Positions 1-13,000 of a DNA stretch of 64,000 bases are shown in pieces. The stretch comes from Paragordius varius. Its lineage: Eukaryota; Nematomorpha. A model generated the notes under the pieces. That model made no database searches, had not been told where the DNA came from, and worked only from the letters and a program-made list of their open reading frames with translations. The position numbers were made by a program, and so were the translations under genes. The DNA lies in contig OZ176052.1 in assembly GCA_964247055.1 (NCBI GenBank), positions 11,408,001 through 11,472,000 on the forward strand, in the 5' to 3' direction. Numbering within the stretch: the first letter of the stretch is position 1; each line of letters begins with the position of its first letter.

Positions 1-161
1 ATTTAGATTCGAAAGAAATTATTTTACAGATGAATATTTTTTACATAAAAATTAAGCGTTATATCTACATTGGCTACAAAACCAGCATTTATAAAACATA
101 AAAACTTTAACTATCTATTTATAATTAAAATTTATATATATATATATATATATATGCATAC

Positions 162-2076
162 CGATGTAGCTAAAACCAACATAACCAGGAAACATAAAAT
201 GTAAAAATTGATTTTATCCTGATGAGTTGCCAGGCCAAGTGTAATACTTTTAAGTATGAGTGCATGTTGACAAGCTAATGTCCATATAGAGTACACCCCA
301 AAAACTAAAATATATAACACGTTAATAAAAGTTGATACTTCAAAATAAATTTTATTTAAAATTAGACTATACTGTATATGACAGGCAATGCAAAAGCTGT
401 CATAAACCATAAAAGGCATTCATGATTGGGACCTGTGCGTTTCAAAAGACCCAAAAAAACGTGAAGCAGTACTATTTATAAGCAATATATAAAATTTTTA
501 AAAAATGTAATCATTTACTGATTAATATTCACTAATCTTAAAAATACATTAAATAAACAATTTGGAGTAGAACCAATAACCCTACTGTTAAACATTTGTG
601 TGATTTAACCCAAACAAATTCACACAATCATCAAAAAAGTCAACAAAGTTTACCAAAAACTAAGCAAGGTATTATTAACAAAGCCCATTTATTATGCAAT
701 AAGTCGACGGTCAGCCATTTGAGTTGGATCAAAAAGTTTGGAGTTTTTGGAGTTGGGTTAAAAACTTCATTCATAATAGGATTATTATTAATATTATTAT
801 CCATATCAATATTATCGACATATCTATTATGTAATTCATTTTCCATAGAATTAACGTGTAATTGGGTTACCCTGGTAAAATTGTTAACGTATGGAATGCA
901 GTATCGCCCATATGCTATGCTAAATTTAACATATTTTATATGTGATATTTATAAAAATATAAAATACCATAAACAAAAATTTGACAAATAGATATAGGCA
1001 AAATTAGTTTATTTGCATAAAAAAAAGTCTTTTCTTTAATTATGTTAGATTGAAAATTTTATTAAAGAACAGAGTATATTTAATATATTATATATAAAAA
1101 CTAAGCCAATTTGAAAGTTTTATCTAGGCTCTGTTGCAACAAATAAATATCCGAAAATATAAAATTATTTTTTTATATAAAACATGAAATTGGGATTTCA
1201 GAAATTATCTATTATTATAACGCTATAATTTAAAATTTATTTTATTTGTTTGTATTGAACAAAAAAGTCTGTTCCATCTTAACCTTTCAAAATTTTAGTT
1301 TACCATAAAGTCTTTGGATTTACATACGAATTCAGTGAAAATAAATTTGTTTCAAAATTATTAAAAAAATTTGATGAATAAATTCCCGTAAATCATTATA
1401 AAATAAATTTTCTTGTTTTAACATATTAATAAAATTAAAACATACGTGGCAAACACGGGTAGGCTAGGACAAGGGCCAACACTTGTGAAAAAATATTTTT
1501 GTTCTGAACTTTTGTAAAATGGGATGGTATAATCAAAATTCATTTTCAGGATATAATTGTTTTCCTAATATACATTGTTCCAAAAAATCAAATTTATAGA
1601 AAGTGCAGCCATTAATTAAATAAAAAATACAAGGGTTTTGGTAAAAAATGTAGTTCATACCATCACAATAGGATCACATAATTGTGAATGCTTTATTTTT
1701 ATCCATTTAAATATTTCTGTGGCAGAATTGAGATTGATATTCGGGCATTGTTGAACGCAAATGGTTCGACTATAAAAAGGCAAAAACCCCATTGTGAATA
1801 AATATCTGCGTAAAATTGAAATATCATATACCTTTTGTCAAGAGCTGATTTCGCATCATATATAATACTTTGTTTTTTGGAACCGCATATAACGCCTAAA
1901 CTATCCACCGGGTTTATAATGCGCTCCTTGGTACCGGTTAAGAAACTATGAATACATATGTAAAACTATTTATTAATATGTATAAAACTAATGCGCTAAG
2001 AAATATCAAAAACACCACAAAAGCTGGAATGTCTGTCCAAGATGAGTTTTTAAATTTCTTTTTTACCATATTTCAT
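162..2076 (-). CDS. SLC44/CTL choline-transporter-like protein, 3' end beyond window
   Basis: SLC44 proteins are multi-pass membrane transporters or exchangers of choline and related amines. Inferred exons, 5' to 3' on the minus strand: 2076-2067, 2032-1956, 1926-1832, 1805-1661, 1564-1446, 919-654, 584-548, 366-162. All phases agree, giving 318 codons; the rest lies left of the window. Seen: a first membrane segment (about residues 5-26, DIPAFVVFLIFLSALVLY), then the family motif IINPVDSLGVICGSKKQ, a Cys-containing extracellular loop (TICVQQCPN, GPCPSLPVFA, GRYCIPYVNNF) and further membrane segments (KWALLIIPCLVF, FYILCFLVMLVLATS). These match my memory of human SLC44A1/A2 in order and spacing. 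Introns are 34, 29, 26, 96, 526, 69 and 181 nt. The start at 2076 gives an unusually short cytosolic N-terminus, so an upstream exon is possible. The family is well supported; the first exon and the boundaries near 366 and 548 are less sure. Confidence 0.85.
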
Positions 2077-2149
2077 GTTCACAATCCAACCAGTTTTGAA
2101 GTAACCTCAAATCCTTATCATATTGTTTCCGATGCACCGATAATTACAT
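2077..2149. promoter_or_regulatory. Shared divergent promoter of the SLC44-like gene and MED8
   Basis: About 73 bp separate the inferred ATG of the minus-strand SLC44-like gene from the ATG of MED8 on the plus strand. Both 5' UTRs and any core promoter must fit here, or lie inside the neighbouring gene. I see no clear TATA box. The call is inference from gene spacing and weakens if the SLC44 gene has an additional upstream exon. Confidence 0.45.
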
Positions 2150-3664
2150 ATGAGTAATAAACAAGTAAAAGCTTAAATTTAAATTTCTAGAAATTAGAAA
2201 AACAATTGGAATTAACATTAGATAATTTGATTGTAAAGGTTGAAGATATACGTACCGCTCTTATTAATTGTCTGTACAAATTGGAAAATGATTTTGACAA
2301 TAGGTAATATGTTGTAAAAAATATCAGTTCGTCTATCCATGATTCATTTGCTCTTCTAACAAGTCATTACCATTCTTTGAATCGTTATTTAAAGAATATG
2401 AAGGCACCTAATCTGAAAAATTTTGCGTTTTTACCGATATTATTGGAGCAAGAGCCAAATTTATTATTGGAGGTAAATTTTTTAAACAGCTTGTAAAATT
2501 TTAGTTTTAAATTTATAATTTTCATTAATTTACCATATGAGGTACAAAATTGATTTTACCAATTCTGTTTATTTGGTATTATTAAATAAAAAACAAACTG
2601 TTTTCAAAAACACAAAAAATAAATAAGGTTAAAAAATATAACTGAAACCATTTGTCTAATGTTTTGGCTATTTTCTCTTTTTTTATAAAAACGGTTCTTG
2701 AAATGGTTCTAGAACCGAAATGAAATTTTTTAAATATAGGTTTTTTTTGTTCAAGACGGTTTTAATTTTGATAATATTTTATTGAATTTAGGGATTGCAT
2801 ATTATAATACAATGTGTATAAAATGTGCCAAAAGCATATGACTAAAAAATATGTGGCTTTGTTTAAACATTTAAAAAAAATAAAAATGATATTTAACCTG
2901 TATCAATAATCTTAAAAAATAATAAAATTATTGGACCGTAAAACCGTAATTCCATTTTTAAATATGGTTTAAAAAATCCCGGGTCCTGTTTTTGCAGACA
3001 ACATAAAATCAAATATTTTTACCATTTATAAAATAATAGCAAATATTTTGAATTATATTATATATGTTCAAATTTAAGCAACTTACAGAAGGTCGCGTCA
3101 AAATCTTTAATCACGAAATTGTTCCAAATTACTTACGAACCAAATTAGACCCCGAAATCGAAAATAAAGATGTTAACTTACAATATCGTGCCAGCCAGAT
3201 TGCGCCAGAAACTTTGCAAAAACAATCAAACACTCTTAACAAAATATCTACGTCTGCGTTAAATCATTTGGCCAACTCGAAGGAAGCTATCCTGGCTGAA
3301 AACACAAATATAAGTATATTACCTGCGTTAATTTGATAAAAAACATTTTTCTTATTTTAATGAAACTATTTATTATTCAAAATGAATGGAAAGTAGTTTT
3401 AATTGACTGGTAAAATCATTTAATTAACTGAAAAAAATATTTTAAATTCTAGGAAAAAGTTTTATCCTTAATAACTTCATTTCAAATTGGTTAATTGTTC
3501 AATCATGAAATAATATTTTTCGTTCAATATATTAAATAGATATATGATGTTTTTAAAATGTAGGTTCTCGAGCTCAAACGGCCACAATTATGAATGATTT
3601 GCAGACATTAACAATGGCCGTCAATTTTGGTTATGGATTACAGCGTCCTAGTCCCACCAAATAA
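2150..3664 (+). CDS. MED8: Mediator complex subunit 8
   Basis: MED8 is a head-module subunit of Mediator, the coactivator that links transcription factors to RNA polymerase II. Exons: 2150-2164, 2191-2303, 2328-2472, 3079-3313, 3564-3664. Every phase fits, giving 202 residues (human MED8 is about 268). Seen: KLEKQLELTLDNL and CLYKLENDF (N-terminal helices), IHDSFALLTSHYHSLNRYLK, then the diagnostic TEGRVKIFNHEIVPNYLRTK followed by LDPEIE, and near the end TLTMAVNFGYGLQRPSP. The Gln-rich vertebrate tail is absent. Introns 1 and 2 are only 26 and 24 nt; both are required because in-frame stops lie within or beside them. Intron 3 (606 nt) and intron 4 (250 nt) are long. The last codon and stop sit in AAATAAATGG, so an AATAAA signal at 3660-3665 overlaps the stop codon. 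Confidence 0.93.
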
Positions 3665-4153
3665 ATGGAATATTTTACATTTTTTGTTAAGACAATGTAG
3701 AAATAATCTAGAAATGTGATATTAAATTAGGATGGATTTTATAAAGTACAGAATAAATTTTTTATATTAAAAGTCGTAAAGAAATACGGATTAATGACAT
3801 TCCAAAAAATTTGGGCGCGATAATTGATTTTAAAGCTTGAAAAAAGACCTTTTATAAGTTATTAAAATTACAAATAACTTATGTGAGTTTGAATTTATGA
3901 GACTTTTAATAGTAAATTAATTTTTTTGGACGACCTTTTGTTAACGTTCAATTATTTGTTTTCAACAATACAATTAAAATTTGTTTGGAAATAATCGTTT
4001 TTGACTATTTTATGTCAAATGTTTTATTAATTATTTAATAATATTATCTAAATATTACCTTAGAAATTAAGAGTAAAAAATGGCCCATGGCTTTATTAGA
4101 TGAAATGTAGTGCTTATAAACATATTAAAAATTTTTGGTAAATGACGTTTTTG

Positions 4154-4307
4154 TATTAACAATTGTTAAATACGTGAAATAATGATAAACCAAAAATAAA
4201 TGGAAAATTCAACTGAAAATTACATTTATATTTTTAATTTGCATTTGTAATTATTTTTTATTTAATTTTCGTTTATCATTATATCACGGATTTAGCAATT
4301 GTTAATA
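4154..4307. mobile_element. Tc1/mariner-type MITE with TA target duplication
   Basis: Two inverted arms of about 35 bp (4156-4190 and 4271-4305) match at nearly every position. They begin TTAACAATTG at one end and finish CAATTGTTAA at the other. TA flanks both ends (4154-4155, 4306-4307), the target duplication of the Tc1/mariner superfamily. The 80-bp centre is non-coding. No transposase with these ends is seen in the window. Confidence 0.75.
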
Positions 4308-5508
4308 TTATTATTCAATATCAAATTTGTTGCTTAAGACGAGTTTAGCTTGGAGTTTTAAAAGTATAAACATACTTAAACATACATTAAGAGATTTTCA
4401 AAATAGCATTCTTTAAATATGTTGGGAATAAAAATCTATATTGAATAAGATTCAAAATAAAATGATAGATTGTCATTACTTTTTTACCATGTAAAAATTG
4501 CATTATTAGAAAATTGTTTATGAGGTAAATGAATTGGCTAGTATGTGTACATTGCATATTTCATCGATCCTATTTTAATTTTAAAACCAGACATACTAAA
4601 AATTTTATTCATTCTATGTATTTTTGGATTTCCAAAGCCGGTATCCGCAATATTCTGAGAGTCAAGTCACATGAAATGGATATTTTGTAGTATTTTATTG
4701 TGTTAAACAATATTAGTAATATATATATATATATATTAGCTAGAGTTAAATTTAAATTCATAAGAATTATTTATTTTTCAATTTTAAAATGCAATATAAA
4801 CATAAATTTTACTTAAAATAACAGCTATTTTACATTAATTACCCATTAAAATTATGCAAATATCACAATATTTGATATATATGGAACCAATTTTATTACT
4901 ACATACATAAAAATGACATGTTTTTTCTGAAAAAGATATTGCACATGTCTTTAATTAAAATTTATTTTTTTAGATTTATGGTAATTAAAATCTTTTCTAA
5001 TTTTTTGGAGTTTTATAAAAAAATTTACCACTTATTATATATATATATATGGTTCAAAATTTAATTCTATAAGGTAAAAACTAAAATTATAAAAACAAAC
5101 ACATAAAAAGTAATAGATAAATATTTTGAAGAAACCCAAGTTTTTTTTGATAAAACCCATCTTGGGTTGAGGAAGGAATACAGAAGTGAATTGGGAACAC
5201 AGTGCATTTTGTATTTTTTAATTGTAATCAGATAGGTACAATATGGGTTAATTAATTTTTTTTTTATTAAATTAGATAAGATCATTAACCCTTAAATAAT
5301 CATATATAGGTTTGCATTGCATATAATTATTTTTATGTAAAAATTTAAAGGCAAAATTAAACACTTTAAAATCATTCCGAATTGGAGAAAATTTTTTATT
5401 ATATTTGAATTTTTTGGTAAAATATATAATATTATATTATTGATTTACTGTTATTCTAGAGTTAATAAAAATTTACGCCACGTCATATAATATTTACAGT
5501 TCAAAATC

Positions 5509-5742
5509 ACTCTTGAACAATTCAAATTCACCATTAAACTATTCAAATTCACCCAAAATAAATTGTGTTTTTCTGCGATTAAAATTACCTTTATTTTTTA
5601 ATATTTTAAAATATCAAATTCCGTAAAATTAATATAATGCTGAAAAAAAATAAACTATGTCGTAATTCATATTAAATGATTTATATTAGTCCAAAAACAC
5701 ATAATTTATTTTTAAGTGAATTTGAATTGTACATGGTATATT
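5509..5742. mobile_element. Short inverted-repeat element, family shared with 18564-18822
   Basis: The left arm contains ACAATTCAAATTCACC and the right arm ends in GTGAATTTGAATTGT. Both arms continue inward with a match around CAAAATAAATTGTG and its complement. The same arrangement recurs at 18564-18822, so this is a dispersed non-autonomous family. The ends are imprecise and no target duplication was established. Confidence 0.5.
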
Positions 5743-6148
5743 TAGCTCTCTGCGATATAAATTCGCCCATTAAAAAATATTTTTAAAAAGTCTAATCTCG
5801 TTGCCTGATATATATATATATATATATATAATATATATGCAATGTTTAAATTATTTAAATATGCCAAAAGTTTTAACCGCCAGAGTTTTTTCCGATCCTG
5901 CCTTAAATTAACGTAGGCCCCGAACGTTTGATTTTTATCAACTTTAATAAAGATAGCCTATTTATACAACATGGTTATCACATAAGGAAATTATAACTAT
6001 GCGCCATTTTTTAAATCATAAAATTGAGCTATTCTCTTTGTGTAAATCTATTACTTAAATTTAACAATAAAATGACAAATTAATTTGTCTGGTGATTGTT
6101 TTATAGTCAAGGTAATTATTTACAATAGAGTTATTATGGCGCATTAGG

Positions 6149-6923
6149 CAATGGTTCCCAAAAGGGGGCAACGCCCCTCAAAGGGGCGCGTAAAATTTGG
6201 AGAATATAATTAAAAAATAGAATTATAAATTGAAGAATTTCAGGTGCAATTGATCATGATTTTTACCGATGTGGAAAAAATATTTCTAAAAATGCAGATA
6301 TAAAGATCTCATTGATTGATATTTTTATAATATTATATTATATTTTACATTTTTATCTTAGATTTGAGGGGGCGCAAGAACGTTTATTTTCAATTTGGTA
6401 GGACATGAACAAAAAGAGGTTGGAACTGCAATAGGGTATAACAAAAAAAGTATCGAATACGTCAAAACATCTTAACAAACAACAACAATAAAATTCACGA
6501 CGGCAATGTCTAAATTTTTAAAGTTTTTGATTCCTATTTTATTTTTCTTTGTCTATATAAAATCAATCGAAAAGTGCTTTAAATATCTATCATAGCTTCT
6601 GTCAATAATCGCACAAATAATATTTTTATTATAAATTTTATATTTATATTAAAATGCTTTTTAAAGAATGTATGACTTTCGTTTTCCGCAATTATAATGT
6701 TTAATGACCTCAACGCACAAGTGTCTTATTAAGCAAGAATGTATACACATATTTTTTCAATTCATACATTATTGAAATATATATTATAATAGTATATATA
6801 ATATGGATTTATGATAAATTGACACTTTTGTTATGTAAAAAAATAACATTCAAAAAAAATTTCCACTTTATTTAATGTATCGATAAATTTTTTAACTTTT
6901 TGACGATAAATTGAGAACCGTTG
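6149..6923. mobile_element. hAT-like non-autonomous element, decayed
   Basis: The left end reads CAATGGTTCCCA and runs into a G/C-rich subterminal stretch (AAAAGGGGGCAACGCCCCT). The right end reads TGAGAACCGTTG, the inverted counterpart. Such ends are typical of hAT elements. A second G-rich piece (GAGGGGGCGCAAGAACG) near 6364 suggests nested or truncated copies. The flanking 8-mers differ, so no intact target duplication remains. No transposase coding was seen. Confidence 0.45.
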
Positions 6924-7082
6924 TCTTATTATATAATAACACAGATTGCAGCAAAGTTAAATGACCACAATTCCATTAAACTTTATTTGTGGTTACTTTG
7001 AAAAACAAACTTTATATTATTCGCTGCTTTATAATAAATGATGCTTATTTTTTCGCATTACAAATTTTATAATCCTTCGAAT

Positions 7083-10000
7083 ATGCCATCCTTGATCAAA
7101 GAAGTCCTAAAATTAATATTTATTCTTCCAATAGTCCGCCAAATTTGCGCAGGTTAAAACTTTCACTTGTATAGTATACCAGGTGTATTCATAAATTTTT
7201 ACCGGTTTAACTAAGAGAAGACGTCAGCGAAAAGTACGCAGACGAGTTAATTCGATATAGACCTCATTTCGTTTATCTAACATTGAATTAACATACGCAC
7301 ACACAATTTGAATTCTAAAAAAAATAGTGTCTTATTTTCATCATTCAATAATCATGTCAAATTTTGTGCCTAAAAAGAACATTTGCACCACCCATCACCA
7401 GGATAAAGATGCAGTTAAAAGTAATCGCTTGTTAGTAAAAAAACATATTGTTAACACATCCATTAACCGATGACATGGTTTCGAATATTAAAAGTTATGA
7501 ATTTAAGTGAAAGAGTGTGTAGACGCGTAAACCACACAACAAAGACGATGCAAGAGTTATTGGATGAGACCCAAACAAAACTCGTCTGTATTTGGCAGAA
7601 GCATTATTATATTTCAAACAATCAAGATAACTACGAGCAATAAGAGAGATCAATGAACTCGGTTGAGTTCCACATAATTTTAATGAATTGAAAACGAAAA
7701 TCGCAAAGTGACTAGTGAATCCTGTTTCAACGTCATAATTCTTTTTATTTTGTAATATAGAAAGTTTTAATTTTCACCTCAAACCGGTCCATCAATACTA
7801 GTGCCAAATCGCTTTAGTAAGAAAACCATGCTCTGTGCCTGGTGGGACTGTGTCAACTTTTGAGCTCCTGTGCAATTGTTAATACCCACACTTTAGCTAA
7901 TAAATACTTAAATTAAACCGTGAAATAATCGAAAAATAACCGGAATGAGCCAGAAAACGCGACAAAGTTGTTTTGCTACATGACAATGCGCCGCCTCACA
8001 ACGCAAAACCAGGGAAAGGCATTTTAAAATCGTTTCGATATGAAATTATGTTTCCGCTCAATTCTCATGACGTGGCGTCATCTGACTAATATAATTTTGC
8101 ATCAATGTGGCTAACCCTCGTAGAGCAGCACTTTAATAATATCAAAGTTGGATGATGGCTTGAAGAAGGGTTTAGATAAAACAATCACCATTTCCAATAC
8201 AAGCATTTATAAACTATATGAGAGTCGGGGAAAATGTGTGAAAGCCGATGGACAATATTTTAACAAATAAATAAGATTGAAATTACATTTTTTACGAATA
8301 AACCGGTAATAACTAATAAATACACCTGGTATATACAATTTAATTAATATGACCTAGTAGCTATTATTATATTTAATTTTATCCTGAAACTTTATGTGTT
8401 TTTGAAAATAGGTTTATGTTACAAAATAATCGCTTTAAAGTAATGGCCATATCAAATATTTTGACAGCTATTTGTCAAAATGTAAAATAGGTTAAGTTTT
8501 GACAAACTAGTCGTCATTCTCTGTGTACTATGTGTTAATAACAATTTGTTAAAGGATACAAAAAGACACTATGCTTTTCAAACAATTAAGCAAAAATAAA
8601 ACGCTAAATAGCTATTACTATCATAATAGGATAGCTTTAAAATGAGTCACAAATAATTTACTTTATAAAATTTGAAACCAATAGGTTGATATCCCTCGCC
8701 TTATATCAGTGATACTCAAACCAGGGCATTAAAGGTGATTTTTTGTAGCATTTTAAATTCTCAATTGCTTATTCGGATGTTTATATCTGCAAATGTATCA
8801 TGCAGCTATATCGGGATTATGCTTGAGACAAAAAAAATATTATGTTTGGCCCTTTAACATTTGTTAATGGGTCGTTAAATAGTCAATGCGAATTATTGTA
8901 AAAAATTATATCAAAACATTATCGTTGGAAGTGAAGAAACCACCTGTCAAAGTTTTGAAATCAAATACAATTTTATTTATTTGAAATGAAATAAATTTGT
9001 TTAATGCATTGATGTAAAATTAAAATTATCTTTGTCCAAGCGATATATTTCGATTCAGAAGTTAAAATAATTAATTTAATATTTATTTTTCAAAAAATAT
9101 TAGCGTGTATGCCATAGTAATATAAAATATTTTATCCGTATTTTGATGTTATACTGAGGGCCTTTAAAAAATTTCTGATTAGGGTTATATTTTGACAGAA
9201 TCATTACTACAAATGTATAGTTTAAAATACAAAATGAAGTTAACCGTTTAAATTGGTTTCAATACTGTCAAAATATATTATTAAAGATCACAAAATAAAA
9301 TTTGATAAAATTTTAATATGTCACATTTTTATATAAAATTTAACTCTTATGCCATTAATTTATAGTAATATTATTACGTGATATACAAAGTTTGAAAGTA
9401 ATTGTTTTTTTTGCATTCATGCGATTGAATTCTAATCATTAGAGTACATTTAAGATACACATTAAATAGGAATCAATTAAATTATGAAATTCTAATAATT
9501 TTAATTTTATTAGATATAATACGATATAAATTTTTATGTAGATTGACATGTAAAATATTATATTTTTAAAACTCGGGTTAATACGTTATTTGCGATAATA
9601 TCGCAAGATTTGAATAATCTTGGCGTAATTTCTATTATCGGGCTTATAAATGTTTTAACAGTTAAGAAATACAAATGGCTGATGATCAAATAATACCAAT
9701 ATATATACCTTTTAAAATGTGAAAATTGTGGAATCTAATATAAAAAAATTCATTTTTTACTTATGTTTATGGTTATCTTAAAATAATTAATAAAATATAT
9801 ATTATCAGGAGCTAACACAGCATTTGAAAGTCATTTGCTTACATTGACAAAACTTACCATTTTAACCAACAAACAATTGAATCGATTAAATGTTGAAACT
9901 AAACAAGTAACTACGCCTATGGAAGTGGCTTATAGATTACGCATTTTCCCTAATCCAAACATAGTACGAAAAAATGATACAATCGAGCTAATGGATAGCC

Positions 10001-13000
10001 TCATTTTTTTGAGAAAAGAAAGCCCCGAAGAAAGTTTAATAGATACAAATAATTTGATGATATGGGAGTTTGACGGTATTCAGCAAATAAATTATCCATA
10101 TGTCGATCTAGATACTGTTAAACATGCTCCTAAATCCACACCGTACAAAGAAAATTGCATATACAATGGGTTTCTGCTAACAAAAAATGGAAAAAATTAC
10201 ACGCTTACTGGTAACAAATGTTCCAACCGAGAATTAAATATGGTAAGGTAGTTTTATATTTTAATAGTTAAACCTAGTAAAGGTAGGAAACGGTTTGTAA
10301 TTTATTTTATTATATCTAATCGGTTCTCCTATAATAACATCAAGATAGAGCGCCTTTTTTAATAACCTGAATCTGATATAATCACCCTCGGTACATCAGT
10401 GTTTGCAATATTTATTATGTTTAAATCAAATTTTAACGTTACAATCTAAGAGAGTATGAAATGTAAAAGGTTTTTATTCGTCAAACGATATTTATATATT
10501 AGTCGGATACTTTTAGAAGTAAAACCTTTTTTTTCTCTAATAAAACATTTATTTTTAAAAAATCTCCATCTGATAACTCATGGGTCCTAAAATATTTTTT
10601 TAAATGATGGATATAGAAAGTAAATTATATTTAAATTAGCATCCATTTTTGATGAAACTGTTACTTATAATTTTAATAAATTAAATTATAAATATTTTTT
10701 TGGTATCTGTCAAATAGAAGCTATCTTAGGTTTAAAAACATCGATAATTTAAATATAAAATCATTTTAACAGTAGACGACATCGTATTTTCTTCGAATAA
10801 ATCATTTAGTATTAAATTGATAAATAATTAAGTTTTTTGGTGATATATGAGTGTTGTGCATTTTAAAAATTAGATAATTTTTTTGAATCATGGCGGGAGA
10901 TTTTGGACCATTGAACCGATAAATAATGACAAAGTGTATGAGCCAAACGGTGATAAAGACAACAATATGGCAACGAAAATGATTTATGTTATGTATGCGT
11001 TGGATAAAAATCAATATTACCATTCAAACAAACCATCGACCCGGAAACTGATTAAAATTTTGAAACCTAAAAGGTTTATATTTTCAATGCCATAACTGTT
11101 GGTTCGAATTAAATTAATATTTGGTAAATTATTTTTTAAAAATGCTTTGAATATTACAATTTTTAGTATTTAATAAGTATTTAGTTTCATACTTCCATAT
11201 ACACCATTTGCACTTCAAGAGTGTTTGAATACTCTAAGTTGGTCAACACTTCAGTTGGTCCTCTAGCTTTTTAAGTTTGGATTTAAGCATAAATTTTGCA
11301 TGTGTTCATTTATTATTTTTAATCTTGATTTATTTATTTATTTATTTATTTATTCATATAAAATTAATATTTTTCATTCAATAACCACTTTTTTGTTTTG
11401 AACTAACTTTTTCTAATTCAACAATATTATTTAATATAATTTTTTCAACAAAAATTGTAATTAATAACCCAGAAAACTTATTTTTTTTACATGCTAAAAT
11501 ATGATAAAAATTGAAATATATTTGAGAACTAATAAAAAAATAATGGTTTCTGAATGAATAAGAATTGAATTGATTTGAAAGTTTAGTTAAATCAAGATAA
11601 TAGGTTTAAAATAATGTACAAGTTTGATTTAAAAATTAAAAAAAGTTGAAGGACAAGTTGAAGTGTTTAAGGAACGACTTAAAGTGCAAATTTTATAGAT
11701 ATTTAAATAAAGTAAGGTTTAAAAAGATACGACGCAGCATAAAAATAGTAAAAATGAAATTATATAGACAAAACGTAAAAATCATAATGGCAGACCAAAG
11801 TACTTTTCATTTTTTAAAAGTATAAAAGATGCAGAGAAACATTATTTAAATAATTTATATAAAAAAAAAAATTTAAAAAACAATATTTTTCTCTATGTTT
11901 TTACATTTTGTCGGTATAATTTCAATATTTATTGTAAAAGTCAACCATTTTTTTTAACCTTTATTTTTTTTTATTAAATACCAATTAATTAAATAAGAGA
12001 TTGTGAAATTGTTTAACGGGACCACGCAAAGGCTCTATATTAAAAAACTTTAATAAAGCACGTACTGCCCCCTCGCAACGCCCCCTGTGCGGGTTATATA
12101 AATTGGTGTAATAATAGGTCCCAATCCCAAAACATGGAAACATTCATCGACGAAACACCGAATGAACCAATAGATTATAATGCATACCTGCAATATCTCA
12201 CCAAAAAATATGCCTTAGCTCCAAGTAGTTTGAGGGTTTTGTCTGCTAATATCCCTCACTTGATGGACAACATCAAAAATTTGAGTGGAAAAATATATGA
12301 TCCATCAAGCAATATGACTTCAGACGAAAGACATTTATTTCACATGTCTTTTGATTCGCTACATGAAGATTTAGCAAAATTCCCAATCAAAGTTAAAGAG
12401 GTTAGAGGTGTTTTAATTGCATTAAATTATTTTTTGTATATGCAACAGAAATATTTTTAAAAAAAATATTTTTTTTTTTTTATTTTTTAATAGATAATGC
12501 CGATGGAGATTGAAAATATTAGCAATGATTTCCCGAAATGTGGTGTAAACGTAGGTAAGAAATTTTACACTCAATATAAATCTCAAGAAAATATTGGTTA
12601 TAAATATATGAATAGGGCATTTTTTAAATTAAGTCGAGAGTTTTTACCCAATAATAGCATTCTTAATATAGAGCTAAATGATCTTAAAAAATGAAAAATC
12701 TTTAACTTTTGAAATACTCACAGCAACATCCATGATTATACATTATGATTTGTAGCGCGAAACAATCGCATGATAAATATACCCAAACGTTTAAGGTCGC
12801 GCTCTAGAATATCAGCCAAAACCTTAGCTAAAAGGCTTCTAGAAACGCCAATAATTGAAACGGCTGTACTTGTAGATGAATTTTTGGTCAAAAGTTTAAG
12901 CCTTAAACTTGGACTCAATCAATCGTTTACGCGGATGGAAATCCGTGCAAAACTTGTCAAATTTATTTTGGCCATATATCAGGGGGTATGTCACCTATTA

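Larger units (their letters stand above)
3665..7037. other. AT-rich spacer between MED8 and the ADAMTS-like gene
   Basis: I find no convincing exon here. It holds short TA runs near 4722-4737, 5037-5050 and 5812-5840, a MITE at 4154-4307, a second inverted-repeat element at about 5509-5742, and a hAT-like remnant at 6149-6923, each listed separately. A 72-codon minus-strand reading frame around 5067-5285 has no recognisable domain and is probably chance. Confidence 0.6.

Noticed and set aside
596-991. 131-codon plus-strand frame with hydrophobic segments
   Set aside because: The complementary strand carries an SLC44 exon (919-654) with conserved residues and agreeing phase; the plus-strand frame is its shadow.
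5067-5285. 72-codon minus-strand frame in the spacer
   Set aside because: Low-complexity hydrophobic translation, no splice partners and no recognised domain.
12134-12694. Separate nested gene starting at the ATG at 12134, with a TATA-like box upstream
   Set aside because: Using acceptor 12118 and donors at 12401 and 12555, the segment joins the ADAMTS-like exons on both sides in perfect phase. Part of the same gene is the simpler reading. An internal promoter is kept only as a remark.
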